Positions 33,383 through 41,777 are shown, counted from the first letter of the stretch. The stretch is 51,485 bases of DNA from Candidatus Levybacteria bacterium RIFCSPLOWO2_12_FULL_39_17 (GCA_001782675.1 MFPJ01000005.1:1-51485), one strand, 5' to 3'. Notes: generated by a model from the sequence alone, not told the origin. Translations and numbers: made by a program.

Positions 33383-34004
33383 TCCTATCGCATTGAGACT
33401 TGGTATACATCAAGGATTTAAAAGTATCGGATTTTATCCGAAAAAAATGTATGCCTCAATTGTGCTTCAGGATATAAGAATCCGGGAGGCTTTGTTTAAA
33501 AAACTCAGGCCCGCAGGAGTAGGGGATGTAATAATTGAGAGGTCTCTTTCAAGCATCAAGCTTACTATCTATGTAACCAGACCGGGTATTGTAATTGGCC
33601 GAGGAGGCACAGGCCTTGAAGAGCTCAAGAAATTCATAGTAAAGATGCTTGGGATTACCAAGAAAGATAAAAATGCCAAAAAAATCGAGCTCAAAGTAGA
33701 GCCTATAAAAGAGCCCAATCTTAGCGCATATTTGGTTGCATCAAATATTTCTGAACAATTAATAAGAAGAATGCCTCATAAAAGAGTTATGAAACAGGCA
33801 ATAGACAGAGTTATGTCTGCAGGCGGAAAAGGGGTAAGAGTAGTTCTGTCCGGAAGAATCGGAGGGGCTGAGATTGGCCGACGCGAGAGACTTCAGGCCG
33901 GAAAACTATCCTTGTCAACAATAAGAGAAGATATTGATTTTGCCGTGGTTCCGGCATTAACAAAAAGCGGTTATGTTGGAGTTAAGGTATGGATCAATCG
34001 ATAG
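33366..34004 (+). CDS. rpsC: 30S ribosomal protein S3
   Basis: 212 aa from ATG 33366 (MGQKVNPIALRLG, the universal S3 start); the longer frame from 33315 runs through the rplV tail and is rejected. KH domain with VIGRGGTGLEELK, C-terminal VSGRIGGAEIGRRE-like block (here LSGRIGGAEIGRRERLQAGK). Forms the mRNA entry channel with S4 and S5. Confidence 0.96.
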   Translation: MGQKVNPIALRLGIHQGFKSIGFYPKKMYASIVLQDIRIREALFKKLRPAGVGDVIIERSLSSIKLTIYVTRPGIVIGRGGTGLEELKKFIVKMLGITKKDKNAKKIELKVEPIKEPNLSAYLVASNISEQLIRRMPHKRVMKQAIDRVMSAGGKGVRVVLSGRIGGAEIGRRERLQAGKLSLSTIREDIDFAVVPALTKSGYVGVKVWINR

Positions 34005-34093
34005 CAACTAGTGACTAGATACTAGTAACTAGGAAAATAAAGCCTAGTATCTAATATCTAGTATCTAATATCTAGTATCTAATATCTAAAAAT
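34005..34093. repeat. CTAGTATCTAATAT intergenic repeat, copy 1
   Basis: GACTAGATACTAGTAACTAGG followed by several CTAGTATCTAATAT tandem units ending in ATCTAAAAAT directly before the rplP ATG. A shorter version with the same order and end is at 35027-35084 before rplN. Confidence 0.75.
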
Positions 34094-34510
34094 ATGTTAA
34101 CGCCAAAAAGAACAAAATACAGAAGACAATTTAAACCTAAGGTTCAGGGACAAGTTGCATATTCCGGCAACAAAATCTCTTTTGGTGAATTTGGTTTGAG
34201 AGCAGTAGGCTCGGGTAATATTTCAAGCAGGCAAATAGAAGCAGCAAGGAAATCTATAACCCATTTTACAAAAAGAGGTGGAAGGCTATGGATAAGAATA
34301 TTTCCGGACAGGCCAATTACAAAGAAACCACCCGAAACAAGAATGGGCGGGGGAAAAGGAGACATACATGAATATGTTGCTCCTGTTAAGATTGGAAAAA
34401 TAATTTTTGAGATGGGGGGGGTTTCTGAAAGCATTGCCAAGGAAGCCTTGAGACTTGCTTCCCACAAGCTTCCTCTAAGAAGCATTTTTGTGAAGAAGGA
34501 GGAGATTTAA
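34094..34510 (+). CDS. rplP: 50S ribosomal protein L16
   Basis: 138 aa; tRNA-acceptor-contacting 50S protein. MLTPKRTKYRRQFKP start and RPITKKPPETRMGGGKGDIHEYVAPV block are conserved. A GAAGGAGGAG sequence at its end provides the Shine-Dalgarno for rpmC. Confidence 0.96.
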   Translation: MLTPKRTKYRRQFKPKVQGQVAYSGNKISFGEFGLRAVGSGNISSRQIEAARKSITHFTKRGGRLWIRIFPDRPITKKPPETRMGGGKGDIHEYVAPVKIGKIIFEMGGVSESIAKEALRLASHKLPLRSIFVKKEEI

Positions 34511-34514
34511 GCTT

Positions 34515-34748
34515 ATGAAAAAGAAAGATTTATTAGAAATAAAAACTAAAACAAAAGATGAATTAAGAAGAATGATTATTGATATCAAATCCGAAATCGG
34601 GAAGTTAAACATAGAACAAAGCTTAAAAAAACTTAAGAATACTAATGCTATCAAGAGTAAAAAAAGAGATATCGCGGCGTTGTTAACGGTTCTATCGATG
34701 AAGGAATTTTTGGAGAAACAAGATAGCGTGAATTTAAATAATAAATAA
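34515..34748 (+). CDS. rpmC: 50S ribosomal protein L29
   Basis: 77 aa two-helix protein at the exit tunnel. LLEIKTKTKDELRRMIIDIKSEI and the second helix with KNTNAIKSKKRDIAALLTVL fit the family. It starts 4 nt after rplP with a good Shine-Dalgarno (AAGGAGG, 34495-34501), unlike many genes in this cluster. Confidence 0.9.
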   Translation: MKKKDLLEIKTKTKDELRRMIIDIKSEIGKLNIEQSLKKLKNTNAIKSKKRDIAALLTVLSMKEFLEKQDSVNLNNK

Positions 34749-34774
34749 TCAATAATAAATAATAAATAAAAAAT

Positions 34775-35026
34775 ATGGCAAGGAAAACATTAATTGGAAA
34801 AGTTATGTCTAATAAAATGCAAAAGACCGTGGTGGTTGAAATTGAAAGACTTGTTCGTCACCCGATCTATAAAAAAATCCTTAAGAAAACAAAGAGAATT
34901 AAGGCTAATTCAGATAATTTAGAATTAAGAGTTGGACAGTATGTAAGAATAGAGCAAACGAGGCCTTTAAGTCGCGATAAGCATTTTAAAGTGGTAGAAG
35001 TAATGAAGGGAGAAACTAGAGACTAG
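34775..35026 (+). CDS. rpsQ: 30S ribosomal protein S17
   Basis: 83 aa OB-fold 16S rRNA-binding protein. GKVMSNKMQKTVVVEIERLVRHPIYKK and IEQTRPLSRDKHFKVVEV are typical. Preceded by short AATAAT repeats and followed by the second CTAGTATCTAATAT element. Confidence 0.95.
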   Translation: MARKTLIGKVMSNKMQKTVVVEIERLVRHPIYKKILKKTKRIKANSDNLELRVGQYVRIEQTRPLSRDKHFKVVEVMKGETRD

Positions 35027-35084
35027 AAACTAGCTACTAGGAAATTCCCTAGTATCTAATATCTAGTATCTAATATCTAAAAAT
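35027..35084. repeat. CTAGTATCTAATAT intergenic repeat, copy 2
   Basis: ACTAGCTACTAGGAAATTCCCTAGTATCTAATATCTAGTATC with the same ATCTAAAAAT end just before rplN as the copy before rplP. Confidence 0.75.
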
Positions 35085-35459
35085 ATGATACAACACAGAA
35101 CAATGCTTGATGTGGCAGACAATACAGGAGTTAAGCAGTTAATGGTTATTCAAGTTTACGGCGGTTCAAAACGAAGAAAAGCAGAACTTGGAGATTATAT
35201 AGGTTGTGTTGTAAAAAAGGTTCTTCCAAATACGCAATTTAAAAAAGGAGATATGGTGAAAGCTGTTTTGGTGAGGACCAGAAAGGAATTTAGAAGGCAG
35301 GATGGTACATATATAAGATTTTCTGAAAACGCGGGAGTAATAATTGAAAACGAAAAATCAAAAAATCCCATAGGTACCAGGATTTTTGGTCCAATAGCTC
35401 GCGAAATCAAGGAAAAAGGTTATGCAAAAATCGCAAGCCTCGCGAATCATGTAGTCTGA
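35085..35459 (+). CDS. rplN: 50S ribosomal protein L14
   Basis: 124 aa; 50S protein at the subunit interface. [28 protein letters not shown] start and [25 protein letters not shown] end are standard. Ends in TGA, which shows TGA is a stop in this genome. Confidence 0.96.
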   Translation: MIQHRTMLDVADNTGVKQLMVIQVYGGSKRRKAELGDYIGCVVKKVLPNTQFKKGDMVKAVLVRTRKEFRRQDGTYIRFSENAGVIIENEKSKNPIGTRIFGPIAREIKEKGYAKIASLANHVV

Positions 35460-35503
35460 AGCAGATTTTCGCGGATTTACATCGGATGATCACAGATAAA
35501 AAT

Positions 35504-35809
35504 ATGAAAGTAAAAAGAGGCGATATTGTAAAGATTCTAATAGGGAAAGATAAGGGAAAGACGGGGAAGGTCGAGAAGATTTTTTCCGACTCCCGAGTCT
35601 TAGTTGAGGGGATTAATCAATTTAAGCGTCATTTTAAATCCCGTGTCAGAAACCAAAAATCGGAAATTATAACTATAACAAAACCTGTGTCTTTAGCTAA
35701 TGTCGCATTAATATGTGGCAAATGCAAAAAGGCAACCAGAGTTGGTTTTGTCCTGGATAAAAAAGGCGAAAAAATTAGAATTTGCAGAAGATGTGAAGGA
35801 GTAATATGA
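35504..35809 (+). CDS. rplX: 50S ribosomal protein L24
   Basis: 101 aa from ATG 35504 ([26 protein letters not shown] motif); an in-frame ATG at 35486 is possible but adds six residues from the spacer. The C-terminal [13 protein letters not shown]...CRRC pattern forms a zinc ribbon. Its TGA stop overlaps the rpmJ start (ATGA). Confidence 0.95.
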   Translation: MKVKRGDIVKILIGKDKGKTGKVEKIFSDSRVLVEGINQFKRHFKSRVRNQKSEIITITKPVSLANVALICGKCKKATRVGFVLDKKGEKIRICRRCEGVI

Positions 35810-35919
35810 AGGTACAAGCATCAGTAAAAAAAAGGTGTATAAAATGCAAGATTATTAGAAGGCATAGAAAGCTTTATGTTATTTGCGAAAATCCAAGGCA
35901 CAAGCAGAGGCAAGGGTAG
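35806..35919 (+). CDS. rpmJ: 50S ribosomal protein L36
   Basis: 37-aa zinc protein. [20 protein letters not shown] and the later [11 protein letters not shown] give Cys11, Cys14, Cys27 and His32, the L36 zinc site. It overlaps rplX by 4 nt and lies between rplX and rplE, whereas in most bacteria rpmJ sits between infA and rpsM; there is no copy there in this window. Confidence 0.95.
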   Translation: MKVQASVKKRCIKCKIIRRHRKLYVICENPRHKQRQG

Positions 35920-35934
35920 GGCAATTTAAAAACC

Positions 35935-36486
35935 ATGACAAATCTTAAACACAAATTCGGCAAAGAGATAATTCAAAAGCTCCAGGAGCGGCTTGGGATC
36001 AAGAATCCTATGGCTGTTCCCAGAGTTGTCAAGATTATGGTTAATACCAGCATGAAGGATTTTCTGTCTGATAAAAAAAATATTGAAAAAAGTCGTGAAG
36101 AATTAGGTCTTATAACCGGGCAGAAACCAAAACTATCAAAAGCCCGTGTTTCTGTTGCTACATTTAAACTTAGAGAAGGAGATGAGATTGGCTTGACTGT
36201 AACTATTAGAGGAGATAGAATGTATGATTTCCTGGAGAAACTTATTAGAATAGTCTTTCCAAGGGTCAGGGATTTCTCAGGTGTCAGCGCTAACTCTTTT
36301 GATGGCCACGGAAATCTCAGCATAGGATTTACGGAAAGCACTGTTTTTCCTGAAATTGATCCCGGAAAAGTTGATAAAATTAGGAGTCTTCAGGTAACAA
36401 TAGTTACCGATGCAGGGGATAACGAACGCGCGCGAGTATTGCTTGAGGAGATGGGAATGCCGTTTAAGAAATCAAATATAAAATAG
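35935..36486 (+). CDS. rplE: 50S ribosomal protein L5
   Basis: 183 aa; 5S rRNA-binding protein. NPMAVPRVVKIMVNTSM, the ITGQKPKLSKARVSVATFKLREG stretch and DFSGVSANSFDGHGNLSIG are the family landmarks. Starts 15 nt after rpmJ. Confidence 0.96.
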   Translation: MTNLKHKFGKEIIQKLQERLGIKNPMAVPRVVKIMVNTSMKDFLSDKKNIEKSREELGLITGQKPKLSKARVSVATFKLREGDEIGLTVTIRGDRMYDFLEKLIRIVFPRVRDFSGVSANSFDGHGNLSIGFTESTVFPEIDPGKVDKIRSLQVTIVTDAGDNERARVLLEEMGMPFKKSNIK

Positions 36487-36576
36487 TAAATATAAAAAAT
36501 GATATGAAAAATAAAAAATACAGATTCAAAGTCAAAAATATTTTATCTCTTATATTTTATATTTAATATTATTGTC

Positions 36577-36765
36577 ATGGCTAAAAAATCTAATATTGTA
36601 AAAAATTTGTACAAAAAACCGAAATACAGCACACGAAAAAAAAATATTTGCATGATCTGCGGAAGAGCAAGGGGCTATATGCGCCTTTTTGGCTTATGTA
36701 GAATATGCTTCAGAGAGAAAGCTTTAAAAGGTGAATTGCCCGGAGTTAAGAAAGCATCCTGGTAG
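36577..36765 (+). CDS. rpsN: 30S ribosomal protein S14, zinc type
   Basis: 62 aa S14 of the short zinc-binding type (also called rpsZ). Two CxxC pairs, CMIC and CRIC, around [11 protein letters not shown] form the zinc site, and LPGVKKASW is the standard end. Preceded by a 90-bp AT-rich spacer. Confidence 0.96.
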   Translation: MAKKSNIVKNLYKKPKYSTRKKNICMICGRARGYMRLFGLCRICFREKALKGELPGVKKASW

Positions 36766-36825
36766 TATATTGATTATAGATTATAGATTAATTGAGTTCG
36801 AAAAATAATAAATAATAAATAATAA
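36766..36825. repeat. AT-rich intergenic repeat (GATTATAGATTATAGATT, AATAATAAAT)
   Basis: Spacer between rpsN and rpsH made of GATTATAGATTATAG followed by AATAATAAATAATAAAT ending at the ATG. Same words as 32500-32575 and 42846-42934. Confidence 0.55.
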
Positions 36826-37212
36826 ATGTATACAATTGGAGATTTTTTAATACAAATTAAAAACGCTTACGGCGCACGAAAAAAACAAATTGAGTATCGG
36901 TATTCAAATGCTGTTGCGTCTATTGGTAAGATCCTAGAAAAAGAGGGTTTCATATCAAAATTAAAGGAAAAAACAACAGATAAGAAAAAAAGCTTAATTA
37001 TCGATCTTAAATATAACGGGAAAGTTCCGGCTGTCTCCCAAATTAAAATTATCTCAAAGCCGTCCGTGCATTATTTTCTCGGAAAATCCCGTATTAAGAG
37101 AAGATTTCCAAGTCACGCTCTTGGGATTATTTCAACAAGCCGGGGGATAATGACAAGCAAGCAAGCAGAAAAAGAGGGCGTAGGAGGAGAACTTATCTGC
37201 CAAATCAGTTAA
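36826..37212 (+). CDS. rpsH: 30S ribosomal protein S8
   Basis: 128 aa central-domain rRNA-binding protein. IGDFLIQIKNAYGARKKQIEYRYSN start and the C-terminal GIISTSRGIMTSKQAEKEGVGGELI block are characteristic; S8 represses the spc operon in E. coli, no target seen here. Confidence 0.95.
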   Translation: MYTIGDFLIQIKNAYGARKKQIEYRYSNAVASIGKILEKEGFISKLKEKTTDKKKSLIIDLKYNGKVPAVSQIKIISKPSVHYFLGKSRIKRRFPSHALGIISTSRGIMTSKQAEKEGVGGELICQIS

Positions 37213-37309
37213 AAGTTTAAAGTGCAAAGTTAAAAGTTATGGAATTAATTTATAAAAACAATAATTTTGAATTTTTAATTTTGAATTTTGAACTTGAGCG
37301 ATAGCGATT
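37213..37309. repeat. AT-rich intergenic repeat (AAAGTTTAAAGTGCAAAGTT type)
   Basis: TTAAAAGTTTAAAGTGCAAAG at 37210-37230 is nearly the same as the word at ~947-967; the right half is AATTTTTAATTTTGAATTTTG. Separates rpsH and rplF. Confidence 0.6.
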
Positions 37310-37855
37310 ATGTCTAATATTTCTAAAAAACCGATAATAATTAAAGAGGGAATTAGCGTTAATATCCTTGATGGAAAAGTAATTGTTTCAGGTCCAAAAG
37401 GAACACTTACAGCCATGATTCCTGAGAATGTTGAAATATCCATTGAAAATGGGGAGATGAGAATTGGAAAAGTTCTTTCTGCCGATTTTGAAAAATTCGC
37501 CGGACTGGCTCGTGCACTTTTGGCAAATATGGTAGAGGGAGTAAGCCGGGGATTCCAGAAACAATTGGAATTGTCAGGAGTGGGGTATAGAGCAAGAGTT
37601 GAGGGAGGAGAGTTGGTTCTTAATGTAGGTTTTTCAACACCTGTTCGAATTAAATCGATAGAAGGCGTTAATATCTCTGTTAATGAAAATATAATAACAG
37701 TCTCAGGAATTGATAAGCAACTGGTTGGAGACATGGCGAGTGATATCAGAAAGGTAAGACCGCCCGATCCCTATAAAGGAAAGGGAATTAAATATTTGGG
37801 TGAAAAATTAAGAAGAAAGGTAGGTAAAGCAGCGAAAGCTGTTGGTGCAAAGTAA
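37310..37855 (+). CDS. rplF: 50S ribosomal protein L6
   Basis: 181 aa, two related domains; sits near the GTPase centre. SNISKKPIIIKEGISVNI start and the C-terminal IRKVRPPDPYKGKGIKY block are conserved. The stop is one base from the rplR ATG. Confidence 0.96.
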   Translation: MSNISKKPIIIKEGISVNILDGKVIVSGPKGTLTAMIPENVEISIENGEMRIGKVLSADFEKFAGLARALLANMVEGVSRGFQKQLELSGVGYRARVEGGELVLNVGFSTPVRIKSIEGVNISVNENIITVSGIDKQLVGDMASDIRKVRPPDPYKGKGIKYLGEKLRRKVGKAAKAVGAK

Positions 37856-37856
37856 T

Positions 37857-38210
37857 ATGCGTGAAGAATTAATAAAAAGACAAAAAAAACAAAGAAGAAA
37901 AAACAGAATAAGGAAAAAAATATCAGCAGATAAGCTTAGGCTTACGGTTTTCCGTTCCAATAAATATATCTATGCTCAGATAATTGATGATAAAAAAGGA
38001 AAAACCGTGCTTAGCGCAAGTGAAAAAGATTTGAAAAACGAAAGCAAGGTTAATAAAGTTCAGAAAGCGGAGGAATTAGGAAAAGCTATTGCACAAAAAG
38101 CAATGAGCAAGAAAATTAAAGATGTTGTTTTTGATAAAGGAGCTTATAAATATCATGGAAGAGTAAAGGCATTAGCAGAAGGAGCCAGGAAAGGGGGTTT
38201 AGTATTTTAA
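37857..38210 (+). CDS. rplR: 50S ribosomal protein L18
   Basis: 117 aa 5S rRNA-binding protein; start at ATG 37857 (MREELIKRQKKQRRKNRIRKK), not the in-frame codon at 37842 inside rplF. RLTVFRSNKYIYAQIIDD and the Gly-rich FDKGAYKYHGRVKALAEGARKGG-type end are diagnostic (the latter spans residues ~95-117). Confidence 0.95.
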   Translation: MREELIKRQKKQRRKNRIRKKISADKLRLTVFRSNKYIYAQIIDDKKGKTVLSASEKDLKNESKVNKVQKAEELGKAIAQKAMSKKIKDVVFDKGAYKYHGRVKALAEGARKGGLVF

Positions 38211-38215
38211 TAAGT

Positions 38216-38671
38216 ATGGATAATATACATAATTTTCAAAATCAGGAAAAATTGGAAGAAAAAGTTATCCAGGTAAACCGAGTTTCTAAGAAAACTAAGG
38301 GCGGAAATAAAATGAGGTTTACCGCGCTGGTGGTTGTTGGCAATAAAAACGGAAAAGTTGGAGTAGGTCTTGGCAAATCAGCCGATGTCTCATCGGCAAT
38401 AATTAAGGCGGCGATTTACGCAAAGAAAAGGATGATTAATGTTCTCATTGTGAAGGATACAATTGCTTTCCCTGTTGTTGTAAAGGAAGGCGCGGCTCAA
38501 ATTTTGCTTAAGCCGGCACCACCGGGTACCGGAATTATTGCGGGAGGCGCCGTAAGAGCTGTTGTTGAAGCGGCGGGAATTAAAAACATATCATCCAAAA
38601 TTCTTGGAACAAATAACAAGGCAAGCAATGTCCATGCAACTCTTAAAGCCTTGGAAAAACTGGCCAAATAA
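38216..38671 (+). CDS. rpsE: 30S ribosomal protein S5
   Basis: 151 aa; mRNA-entry and fidelity protein. RVSKKTKGGNKMRFTALVVVG, GVGLGKSADVSSAI and KPAPPGTGIIAGGAVRAV are the conserved blocks. Only 6 nt separate it from rplO; L30 (rpmD), which normally lies between them, is absent. Confidence 0.96.
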   Translation: MDNIHNFQNQEKLEEKVIQVNRVSKKTKGGNKMRFTALVVVGNKNGKVGVGLGKSADVSSAIIKAAIYAKKRMINVLIVKDTIAFPVVVKEGAAQILLKPAPPGTGIIAGGAVRAVVEAAGIKNISSKILGTNNKASNVHATLKALEKLAK

Positions 38672-38677
38672 AAAATT

Positions 38678-39109
38678 ATGACGCTAAAATTAGATAAAAT
38701 AACAGAGAGAAAACTTAAGAGGGTTGGACGGGGACATGGATCCGGGCGAGGAAAAACATCAGGGCGAGGAACAAAGGGTCAAAAATCCCGAAGAAAAATC
38801 AGCCTGTCTTTTGAAGGAGGAGCTCTTCCTTTAATCAAAAGGCTCCCTTTTTTAAGAGGTCATGGGAAAAACAGATCATTAAAGCCGGGTATATTTATTG
38901 TTAATGTGGGCAAACTGAATAAACTTCCATCAAAAACAGTTGTTGATGTTGAGTCTCTAATTAAGCATTCCTTGATTTCAAAGGATGCAATCGGGGCACC
39001 CGTCAAAATCTTGGGCGTTGGTGATTTAAAGGTTGCCTTGACGGTAAAGCTTCCTGTTTCAAAAAGCGCAAAGGAAAAAATTGAGCGTGCCGGTGGAGCC
39101 ATAGCCTAG
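38678..39109 (+). CDS. rplO: 50S ribosomal protein L15
   Basis: 143 aa; late-assembly 50S protein. GRGHGSGRGKTSGRGTKGQKSR N-terminal Gly/Arg-rich tail and FEGGALPLIKRLPFLRG are typical. Ends 3 nt before secY. Confidence 0.96.
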   Translation: MTLKLDKITERKLKRVGRGHGSGRGKTSGRGTKGQKSRRKISLSFEGGALPLIKRLPFLRGHGKNRSLKPGIFIVNVGKLNKLPSKTVVDVESLIKHSLISKDAIGAPVKILGVGDLKVALTVKLPVSKSAKEKIERAGGAIA

Positions 39110-39112
39110 GAT

Positions 39113-40399
39113 ATGAACAAGGTTTTGAGTATTTTTAAGAATAGCATCAAAGACCGCGATACTCGACGAAAAATTTTAGTAGTTCTATTTATTTTTCTAA
39201 TCTTCAGATTTTTTGCTCATATTCCGGTTGCGGGAGTGAACATTGCTCAGCTAAAATCTCTGTTTGCTCAAAATCAACTCCTGGGACTTCTTGATATTTT
39301 TTCAGGAGGCACCCTGTCAAACTTCTCGATTCTGGCAATTGGTCTTGGTCCTTATATCTATGCCTCAATAGTCCTGCAGCTTTTAACAATGGTTTATCCT
39401 AAGCTTGAAGCATTACAAAAGGAAGGAGAATATGGAAGACAAAAAATAAATCAATACACAAGATTCTTAACCATTCCCTTATCTATTGTTCAGGCCTTGG
39501 GAATGTATGCCTTACTTCGTAATCAGCAAATCATTACATCCTTGCCTCCGGTTGAAATTTTATCATTTATTACGACCATGACGGCAGGAACAATATTTAT
39601 TATGTGGCTTGGAGAACTTATATCGGAACAAGGGATTGGAAATGGAATTTCTCTTCTGATATTTGCAGGAATTGTTGGCAGAATTCCAATTGCAACTTTT
39701 CAAATGTTGTCCACTCTCAACAGTCAGGATGTTTTGAATTTCGGAATTTTTGCAGCGCTTGGAATTGTAGTTATTGCATCAATTGTTTTTGTTAATGAAG
39801 CTATTCGAAAAGTTCCCATCTTTTATGCCAAAAGAGTTAGGGGATCAAGGATGTATGGGGGGCAATCCACACATATTCCATTAAAGATTAATCAAGCAGG
39901 AGTTATCCCTATAATTTTTGCTGTCTCAATCGTTCTTTTGCCTTCACTTCTTGCCAACTATTTTGTCGCAAACCCTAATAAAACCTTAGCAGCAATTGGA
40001 ACCTTTTTAGCCCAAAATTTTGATCCCAATAGTATTTTATATAACCTTGTTTATTTCCTCTTGGTAGTTGGATTTACTTATTTTTATACAGCCGTAATAT
40101 TTAACCCTCAAAAGGTCTCAGAGGATATTCAAAAATATGGAGGTTTTGTACCTGGAATAAGGCCCGGAAAGCCGACGACTTCCCTTCTTAATTACATAAT
40201 AACAAGAATCACTCTGCCGGGCGCGCTTTTCCTGGGACTCGTCGCGATTCTTCCAAGCGTTGTCACGGCAATGACCGGAATTACTGCTGTTTTGGTTGGT
40301 GGGACCAGTATACTCATAGTTGTTTCGGTTGTGATTGAGACTATTAAAATTCTTGAAGTTCAAATGGTTACTCGTTCTTACGAAAGGTTTTCAAGATAG
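39113..40399 (+). CDS. secY: Protein translocase subunit SecY
   Basis: 428 aa, ten predicted membrane helices; forms the protein-conducting channel. [14 protein letters not shown] at TM1, the plug region [42 protein letters not shown] and [13 protein letters not shown] cytoplasmic loop (the ribosome/SecA contact) are all present. Its stop shares a base with the GTG start of adk. Confidence 0.97.
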   Translation: MNKVLSIFKNSIKDRDTRRKILVVLFIFLIFRFFAHIPVAGVNIAQLKSLFAQNQLLGLLDIFSGGTLSNFSILAIGLGPYIYASIVLQLLTMVYPKLEALQKEGEYGRQKINQYTRFLTIPLSIVQALGMYALLRNQQIITSLPPVEILSFITTMTAGTIFIMWLGELISEQGIGNGISLLIFAGIVGRIPIATFQMLSTLNSQDVLNFGIFAALGIVVIASIVFVNEAIRKVPIFYAKRVRGSRMYGGQSTHIPLKINQAGVIPIIFAVSIVLLPSLLANYFVANPNKTLAAIGTFLAQNFDPNSILYNLVYFLLVVGFTYFYTAVIFNPQKVSEDIQKYGGFVPGIRPGKPTTSLLNYIITRITLPGALFLGLVAILPSVVTAMTGITAVLVGGTSILIVVSVVIETIKILEVQMVTRSYERFSR

Positions 40400-40950
40400 T
40401 GAAAATTGTACTTATTGGAATTCAGGGTTCGGGAAAATCAACGCAAGGGAATCTGCTTGCGGAAAAGCTTAAGGTTCCCTATCTTTCTACAGGTCATATA
40501 TTTCGCGAAATTGCGAAAGAACATACTCCCATGGGCCGTTATATAAAAGAAATAATGAATTCGGGTTATCTTATTCCGGACGAGAAAACCCTTGAGATCG
40601 TCAGCGATTATCTTTCCCGGCCTGAATATCAAAAGGGATATATTCTTGACGGATTCCCAAGAACTAAAGTTCAGGCAGAGTCCTTTAAAAACGGGATAGA
40701 TGCGGTTTTATATATAAAAGTTCTTGATGAAGAAGCCATAAGGCGTTTATCTTTAAGAAGAGATAACCGTGAGGATGAAGCTCCCCGCGCTTTAAAAAAG
40801 AGGATTGAGTCGTTCCATAAGTTCACAATACCTGTTCTTGAGTATTACAAAGAAAAAGGAAAACTTCATGAGATCAATGGGGAGCGAACCATTGAAGAAA
40901 TTCACCGGGATATTTGCGGTATTCTAGGTGTTGCGTCAAATGGACAATAA
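40399..40950 (+). CDS. adk: Adenylate kinase, short LID form
   Basis: 183 aa; interconverts AMP, ADP and ATP. P-loop GIQGSGKST, DGFPRTK and RRDNREDE; the LID is the short form without the zinc-binding Cys cluster. GTG start overlapping the secY stop by one base. Overlaps map by 11 nt. With the AMP phosphorylase at 1075 it links the AMP pool to ATP, a general relation only. Confidence 0.95.
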   Translation: MKIVLIGIQGSGKSTQGNLLAEKLKVPYLSTGHIFREIAKEHTPMGRYIKEIMNSGYLIPDEKTLEIVSDYLSRPEYQKGYILDGFPRTKVQAESFKNGIDAVLYIKVLDEEAIRRLSLRRDNREDEAPRALKKRIESFHKFTIPVLEYYKEKGKLHEINGERTIEEIHRDICGILGVASNGQ

Positions 40951-41719
40951 GAAAATTCTAGGAATGACCACGGCAGGAAGAATTTTAGGTGAAGTCCTTG
41001 AGGAATTAATTGCTTATACCGCCCCCGGAGTAACAGAAATTGAAATAGACGATTTGGCCGAAAGATTAATCAGAAAAAAAGGAGGCAAACCCGGCTTCAA
41101 AAAAGTCCCGGGGTATCATCATGCAATTTGTGTTTCGACTAATAATGTTGTCGTTCACGGTATTCCCTCAAAAAGGAAGCTTTCCGAAAGGGACATAATT
41201 GGTATTGACTGCGGAGTGTTTTATGAGGGCTACCATACCGATATGGCTGAGACCCGAAGGGTCTCAACAACTGACAAAGGACAACTGACAACTGACAGTT
41301 CGGCGGATAAGTTTTTGGTGGTGGGAAAGAAGGCGCTGTTTGCAGGAATTAGAGAAGCAAGAGCTGGGAATCGGGTTGGTCATATTTCGCAAGCTATACA
41401 AAATATTGTTGAGAGCGCAGGGTATTCAGTTGTTCGGTCTCTTGTGGGGCATGGGGTGGGAAAAAGCCTTCATGAGGAGCCTGAAATTCCCGGTTATCTT
41501 GCGGCAAAGATTGAAAAAACTCCCCTTTTAGTTCCGGGTATGACTATTGCTGTTGAAGTCATTTACAATATGGGAAAGCCTGATGTTGTTTATGAGAGGA
41601 ACGATGATTGGACCATTTCAACAGAGGACGAGAGTCTTTCGGGACTCTTTGAGCGAACAATTCTAATAACCGAAAAAAACCCAAGGCTTTTGACTCGCCT
41701 AAAGAGTGATAAAATATAG
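40940..41719 (+). CDS. map: Methionine aminopeptidase, type I
   Basis: Removes the initiator Met, 259 aa from ATG 40940. Metal ligands are Asp in IGIDCGVFYEGYHTD (two), His in GHGVGKSLHEEP, and Glu in the C-terminal EVIYN and FERTIL blocks; the usual TIEP is AVEVIYN here. After DMAET there is an insert RRVSTTDKGQLTTDSS encoded by a perfect 8-bp-arm hairpin (41248-41266) and tandem CAACTGACA units. Confidence 0.93.
   Translation: MDNKKILGMTTAGRILGEVLEELIAYTAPGVTEIEIDDLAERLIRKKGGKPGFKKVPGYHHAICVSTNNVVVHGIPSKRKLSERDIIGIDCGVFYEGYHTDMAETRRVSTTDKGQLTTDSSADKFLVVGKKALFAGIREARAGNRVGHISQAIQNIVESAGYSVVRSLVGHGVGKSLHEEPEIPGYLAAKIEKTPLLVPGMTIAVEVIYNMGKPDVVYERNDDWTISTEDESLSGLFERTILITEKNPRLLTRLKSDKI
41248..41299. 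repeat. Hairpin plus CAACTGACA tandem units inside map
   Basis: TGAGACCC, loop GAA, GGGTCTCA (41248-41266), then AACAACTGACAAAGGACAACT-type repeats to ~41299, all in the map frame and encoding a Thr/Ser-rich insert. Confidence 0.65.
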
Positions 41720-41727
41720 CTCTTGGC

Positions 41728-41756
41728 TTGTAAACCTGGGCTTGATCTGCTAAAAT
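41728..41756 (+). promoter_or_regulatory. Internal promoter before infA
   Basis: TTGTAA (41728-41733), 17-bp spacer ending in TGC, TAAAAT (41751-41756). Expected +1 near 41763, downstream of the ATG at 41760, which favours the infA start at 41778. Confidence 0.6.
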
Positions 41757-41777
41757 AGCATGAATTATAGGGGAGAT

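Noticed and set aside
34005-35084. CRISPR array in the CTAGTATCTAATAT repeats
   Set aside because: Units are short, immediately tandem and low complexity, with no unique spacers and no cas genes.
35457-35459. Recoded UGA (genetic code 25)
   Set aside because: TGA ends rplN, rplX and the HD gene at their family-typical C-termini, and no conserved gene contains an internal TGA.
37237-37734. 165-codon ORF antisense to rplF
   Set aside because: Shadow of a conserved ribosomal gene, with no promoter or recognised domain.
38672-38677. Hidden rpmD (L30) gene
   Set aside because: Only six bases lie between rpsE and rplO, so no gene fits.
41760-41777. infA start at the upstream ATG
   Set aside because: It lies before the predicted transcription start; ATG 41778 has a Shine-Dalgarno and matches the family start.
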